A DNA stretch of 64,000 bases from Streptosporangium sandarakinum (lineage in GTDB: Bacteria; Actinomycetota; Actinomycetes; Streptosporangiales; Streptosporangiaceae): positions 3,472,001 to 3,536,000 of the forward strand of contig NZ_JACCCO010000001.1 of the NCBI RefSeq assembly GCF_013409935.1, in the 5' to 3' direction. The notes beneath the pieces are model-generated. The model was not told where the DNA came from, ran no database searches, and saw nothing but the letters and a program-made list of their open reading frames with translations. Made by a program: the position numbers and the translations under genes. Below are positions 58,595 to 64,000 of the stretch, piece by piece (positions within the stretch are counted from its first letter, which is position 1; every line of letters starts with the position of its first letter).

Positions 58595-60240
58595 ATGGCG
58601 GCCCTGTTCATCGCGTCCCTCGTCCTGGCGCTGGCCCTGGTGCACAAGCCTTTCGGCGACCACATGTACCGGGTGTACACCGGCGACCGGCACACCCCGC
58701 CCGAGCGCCTGGTCTACCGGCTGCTCGGCGTCCGCCCCGGCACCGAGCAGCGCTGGAGCGCCTACGCGCGCAGCCTGCTGGCCTTCTCGGCCGTCTCGCT
58801 CCTGGTCCTGTACGGCCTGCAGCGCTTGCAGGACAGGCTCTGGCTCTCCCTCGGCCTCCCCCCGGTGACCGACCACATCGCGTGGAACACCGCGGTCAGC
58901 TTCGTCACCAACACCAACTGGCAGGCGTACTCAGGCGAGTCCACCATGGGCCACCTGGTCCAGATGGCGGGCCTGGCCGTGCAGAACTTCGTCTCCGCCG
59001 CGGTCGGCATGGCCGTGGCGATCGCCCTGGTCCGCGGGTTCGCCCGCCGGAACAGCGACACCATCGGCAACTTCTGGGTGGACCTGGTGCGTGGCACCGT
59101 CCGTATCCTGCTGCCGATCGCGTTCGTCGGCGCGCTGGTCCTGGTGGCCGGCGGCCTGGTGCAGAACCTCGCCGCCCCGCACGAGCTGACCACCCTGACC
59201 GGCGGCACGCAGAGCATCATCGGCGGCCCGGTGGCCAGCCAGGAGGTCATCAAGGAGCTGGGCACCAACGGCGGCGGCTTCTACAACGCCAACTCCGCCC
59301 ACCCCTTCGAGAACGGCACGGGCTGGACGAACTGGTTCGAGATCTTCCTGATCCTGGTCATCCCGTTCTCGCTCCCCCGCACCTTCGGCAAGATGGTCGG
59401 CCAGGTCCGCCAGGGCTACGCGATCCTCGCCGTCATGGCGACGATCGCCCTGGTCAGCGTCACGCTGACCAACGTCTTCGAGCTGGGCGGCGGCGCGACC
59501 GTCCCGCAGGCCGTCGGCGCGGCGATGGAGGGCAAGGAGGTCCGGTTCGGCGTCGCCAACTCGGCCACCTTCGCCGCCTCAACCACCCTGACCAGCACCG
59601 GCGCCGTGAACTCCTTCCACGACTCCTACACCCCGTTCGGCGGCATGATGACGATGTTCAACATGATGCTGGGCGAGGTCGCGCCGGGCGGCGTGGGCTC
59701 GGGCCTGTACGGCATGCTCGTGCTGGCCGTGATCACGGTCTTCGTGGCCGGGCTGATGGTGGGCCGCACGCCCGAGTACCTCGGCAAGAAGATCGGCTCC
59801 CGCGAGATCAAGCTGGCCTCGATGTACTTCCTGGTCACGCCGATCCTCGTCCTGGTCGGCACCGCGCTGGCCATGGGCAACGAGGCGGGCCTGGCGGGCC
59901 TGCTGAACGGCGGCCCGCACGGCCTCTCCGAGGTCCTCTACGCCTTCACCAGCGCGTCGAACAACAACGGCTCGGCCTTCGCCGGTCTCACCGTCAACAC
60001 CCCCTGGTACGACGTGGCGCTCGGCCTGTGCATGCTGCTCGGCCGGTTCCTGCCCATCATCTTCGTGCTCGGACTGGCCGGGTCGCTGGCCCGGCAGACC
60101 CCGGTCCCCGAGTCGGCGGGCACCCTGCCCACACACCGGCCGCAGTTCGTCGGCATGGTCGTCGGCGTGACGATCATCCTCGTCGCCCTGACCTTCCTCC
60201 CCGCCCTGGCGCTCGGGCCGATCGCAGAAGGACTTTTCTC

Positions 60241-60244
<4 letters not shown>
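58595..60244 (+). CDS. kdpA: Potassium-transporting ATPase subunit A
   Basis: A 549-residue channel-like subunit that binds K+. It has the four selectivity loops: [48 protein letters not shown] and [13 protein letters not shown]-terminal [13 protein letters not shown] is also conserved. The stop overlaps the kdpB start (ATGA). Expression is usually induced at low K+. Confidence 0.97.
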
Positions 60245-62361
<2,117 letters not shown>

Positions 62362-63231
62362 ATGGAACGCATGCCAGGCTGGATCCGCCAGCACCTCGCC
62401 GCCGTCCGGGCGATCGCCGTCCTGACCGTCCTTCTGGGCCTCGCCTACCCGCTCGCGGTGACCGGCGTCGCCCAGGTCCTGTTCAACGACAGGGCCAACG
62501 GGTCACCGGTCGAACGGAACGGCCGGGCCGTCGGCAGCGCCGCCATCGGCCAGAGCTTCACCGACGCCGAGGACGTCCCGGTCAGGAAGTACTTCCAGAG
62601 CCGCCCGTCGGCCGGCGGCTACGACCCGCTGGCCTCCGGGGCGAGCAACCTCGGGCCCGAGGACGTCGTGGACACCCTGCCGGTGCCCGGCGCCAAGGAC
62701 GCCGAAGGTCATCCCGACGAGGGGCGGCGGTCGCTGCTCACCCAGGTCTGCGCCCGGTCGAAGGCGGTCGGCGAGCTGGAGGGCGTCAGCGGCGCCCGGC
62801 CGTACTGCACGGCCGACGGCGTCGGCGCGGTGCTCAAGGTCTTCCCGGCCGTCGGCACGCCCACCCGGGCGGTCAGCGTCAACCAGGCCTGCCCCGCCAC
62901 GCCGTTCGCCGCCGTCTACCGCGGCGTCAGGGTGGAGTGCGGCAGGCCGGGCGAGGACTACGCGGCCGGCCGTACCGTCCCGGTGCGGGGCGGCGCGGGG
63001 ACGCCCGCCGTACCCGCGGACGCGGTCACCGCGAGCGGCTCGGGCCTCGACCCGCACATCTCGGTGGCCTACGCCGAGCTGCAGGCGCCCCGGGTCGCCA
63101 GGGAACGCGGCATCCCCGTGGATAGGGTGAAGGCGCTCATCGACGAGTACACCACGGGACGCGCGCTGGGCTTCATGGGCGAACCGGCGGTGAACGTGCT
63201 CCGGCTCAACCTGGCCCTCGACGAGGAGTAG
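62362..63231 (+). CDS. kdpC: Potassium-transporting ATPase subunit C, enlarged form
   Basis: A 289-residue subunit, against about 190 in E. coli. The N-terminal helix (IAVLTVLLGLAYPLAVTGVAQVL), QSFTDAEDVPVRKYFQSRPS and SGASNLGP and the C-terminal VTASGSGLDPHISVAYAELQ with RVARERG are conserved. An insert of about 100 residues (105-215) has four Cys (130, 149, 177, 193), probably disulfide-bonded outside the membrane. Similar inserts are known to me from other actinobacterial KdpC proteins. Its stop overlaps the kdpD start (TAGTG). Confidence 0.95.
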   Translation: MERMPGWIRQHLAAVRAIAVLTVLLGLAYPLAVTGVAQVLFNDRANGSPVERNGRAVGSAAIGQSFTDAEDVPVRKYFQSRPSAGGYDPLASGASNLGPEDVVDTLPVPGAKDAEGHPDEGRRSLLTQVCARSKAVGELEGVSGARPYCTADGVGAVLKVFPAVGTPTRAVSVNQACPATPFAAVYRGVRVECGRPGEDYAAGRTVPVRGGAGTPAVPADAVTASGSGLDPHISVAYAELQAPRVARERGIPVDRVKALIDEYTTGRALGFMGEPAVNVLRLNLALDEE

Positions 63232-64000
63232 TGATCGACGTGCCACGCGGGCGGTTGCGGATCTACCTGGGCGCCGCTCCCGGCGTCGGGAAGACGTACG
63301 CGATGCTCGCCGAGGGCCGGCGCAGGCGGGAACGCGGGCAGGACGTGGTCGTGGGCCTGGTGGAGACCCACGACCGTCCCCGCACCGCCGAGCTGCTCGA
63401 CGACCTGGAGGTGATCCCCCGCAAAGTCCTGTTCCACCGGGGGACCCGCTTCACCGAGCTCGACACCGACGCGGTCATCGCCCGCCGTCCGAGGATCGCG
63501 CTGGTCGACGAGCTGGCCCACACCAACGTGCCGGGGTCGCGGAACGCCAAGCGCTGGCAGGACATCGAGGAGATCCTCGACGCCGGCATCGACGTGGTCT
63601 CCACCGTGAACGTCCAGCACCTGGAGTCGGTCAACGACGTCGTCCAGGTGATCACCGGCGTCCCGCAGCGCGAGACCGTCCCGGACGAGGTGGTACGGCG
63701 GGCCGACCAGGTGGAGCTGGTCGACATGGCGCCTGAGGCGCTGCGCCGCCGGATGGCGCACGGCAACGTCTACGCCCCGGAGAAGGTGGACGCCGCCCTG
63801 GCGAACTACTTCCGGGTCGGCAACCTCACCGCGCTGCGCGAGCTGGCGCTGCTGTGGGTGGCGGGCAGGGTGGACGAGCAGCTCGACCGCTACCGCGCCG
63901 AGCACGGCATCCAGGGCACCTGGGAGACGCGCGAGCGGGTCGTCGTCGCGCTGACCGGCGGCCCGGAGGGCGAGACGCTCATCCGGCGGGCCGCCCGGGT
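63231..64000 (+). CDS. kdpD: KdpD sensor kinase, N-terminal part (cut by window end)
   Basis: 256 codons of the osmosensitive K+ channel histidine kinase. The N-terminal KdpD domain is complete: Walker A-like GAAPGVGKT, VVGLVETHDRP, RIALVDELAHTNVPGSRNAKRWQDIEE, TVNVQHLES and the start of the USP-like domain (VVVALTGGPEGETLI). Transmembrane and kinase parts lie outside the window. A GTG at 63240 is an alternative start. It should control kdp expression through KdpE. Confidence 0.95.
   Translation, partial: MIDVPRGRLRIYLGAAPGVGKTYAMLAEGRRRRERGQDVVVGLVETHDRPRTAELLDDLEVIPRKVLFHRGTRFTELDTDAVIARRPRIALVDELAHTNVPGSRNAKRWQDIEEILDAGIDVVSTVNVQHLESVNDVVQVITGVPQRETVPDEVVRRADQVELVDMAPEALRRRMAHGNVYAPEKVDAALANYFRVGNLTALRELALLWVAGRVDEQLDRYRAEHGIQGTWETRERVVVALTGGPEGETLIRRAAR

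Overview
The window is GC-rich DNA (about 70% or more outside an island) with strongly GC-biased third codon positions, GTG starts, leaderless genes and actinobacterial families (SARP regulator, mycothiol-type isomerase, F420-type oxidoreductase, Ser/Thr kinase, DLW-39 peptide). It looks like chromosome from a filamentous actinomycete, most likely of the Streptosporangiales. This is judged from gene content only; no search was run.

Layout. 0.1-10 kb: an XRE/MmyB-type regulator and its probable SnoaL-like target share a palindromic operator; a group-42-like ECF sigma factor, fused to a dead tyrosine-recombinase domain, sits with its YCII partner behind a matching ECF promoter; then DUF998, a methyltransferase, a Ser/Thr kinase, DUF72 and a RibD/DHFR-like reductase. 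10-15.4 kb: a large AfsR-like SARP/NB-ARC/TPR regulator, with an AT-rich upstream region and very small ORFs on both sides (30 aa upstream, 13 aa downstream). 15.4-22.6 kb: a TauE exporter, an AlkD-like repair protein, a compact uncharacterised four-gene operon (thermostable-hemolysin-like, acyl-adenylating enzyme, TauD-like dioxygenase, methyltransferase) and an SMR pump.

22.6-32.5 kb is a genomic island at the 3' end of a tRNA-Ala(TGC) gene. Two further copies of the 3' half of this tRNA (att-like, about 41-43 bp) lie at 26.83 and 29.94 kb. The last 25 codons of an integrase survive beside the second. The island carries duplicated small membrane-protein genes, a 155-bp direct repeat, pseudogene fragments, a Phd/VapC toxin-antitoxin pair, a CurA-like reductase, DUF6461, GNAT and an ECF sigma/VOC/isomerase group. 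To its right the chromosome resumes with a HAD phosphatase and DLW-39.

33.7-58 kb: VOC and GNAT enzymes, an anti-sigma/antagonist pair (STAS plus HATPase), a secreted polysaccharide deacetylase, an MFS pump, a copper operon (CopZ, His-rich secreted protein, CopA) behind a CsoR-like box, a Tat-type PLP enzyme beside a cysteine-synthase-like enzyme and its MFS partner, CBS and isochorismatase stress-type proteins, a lipoprotein/27-aa peptide/DUF6766 operon, an LLM oxidoreductase, and a MacB-type ABC transporter with a LuxR response regulator and a double histidine kinase whose first module has lost its catalytic residues. 58.4-64 kb: the kdp potassium-uptake operon (extra 27-aa peptide, kdpF, A, B, C and the start of kdpD), running off the window.
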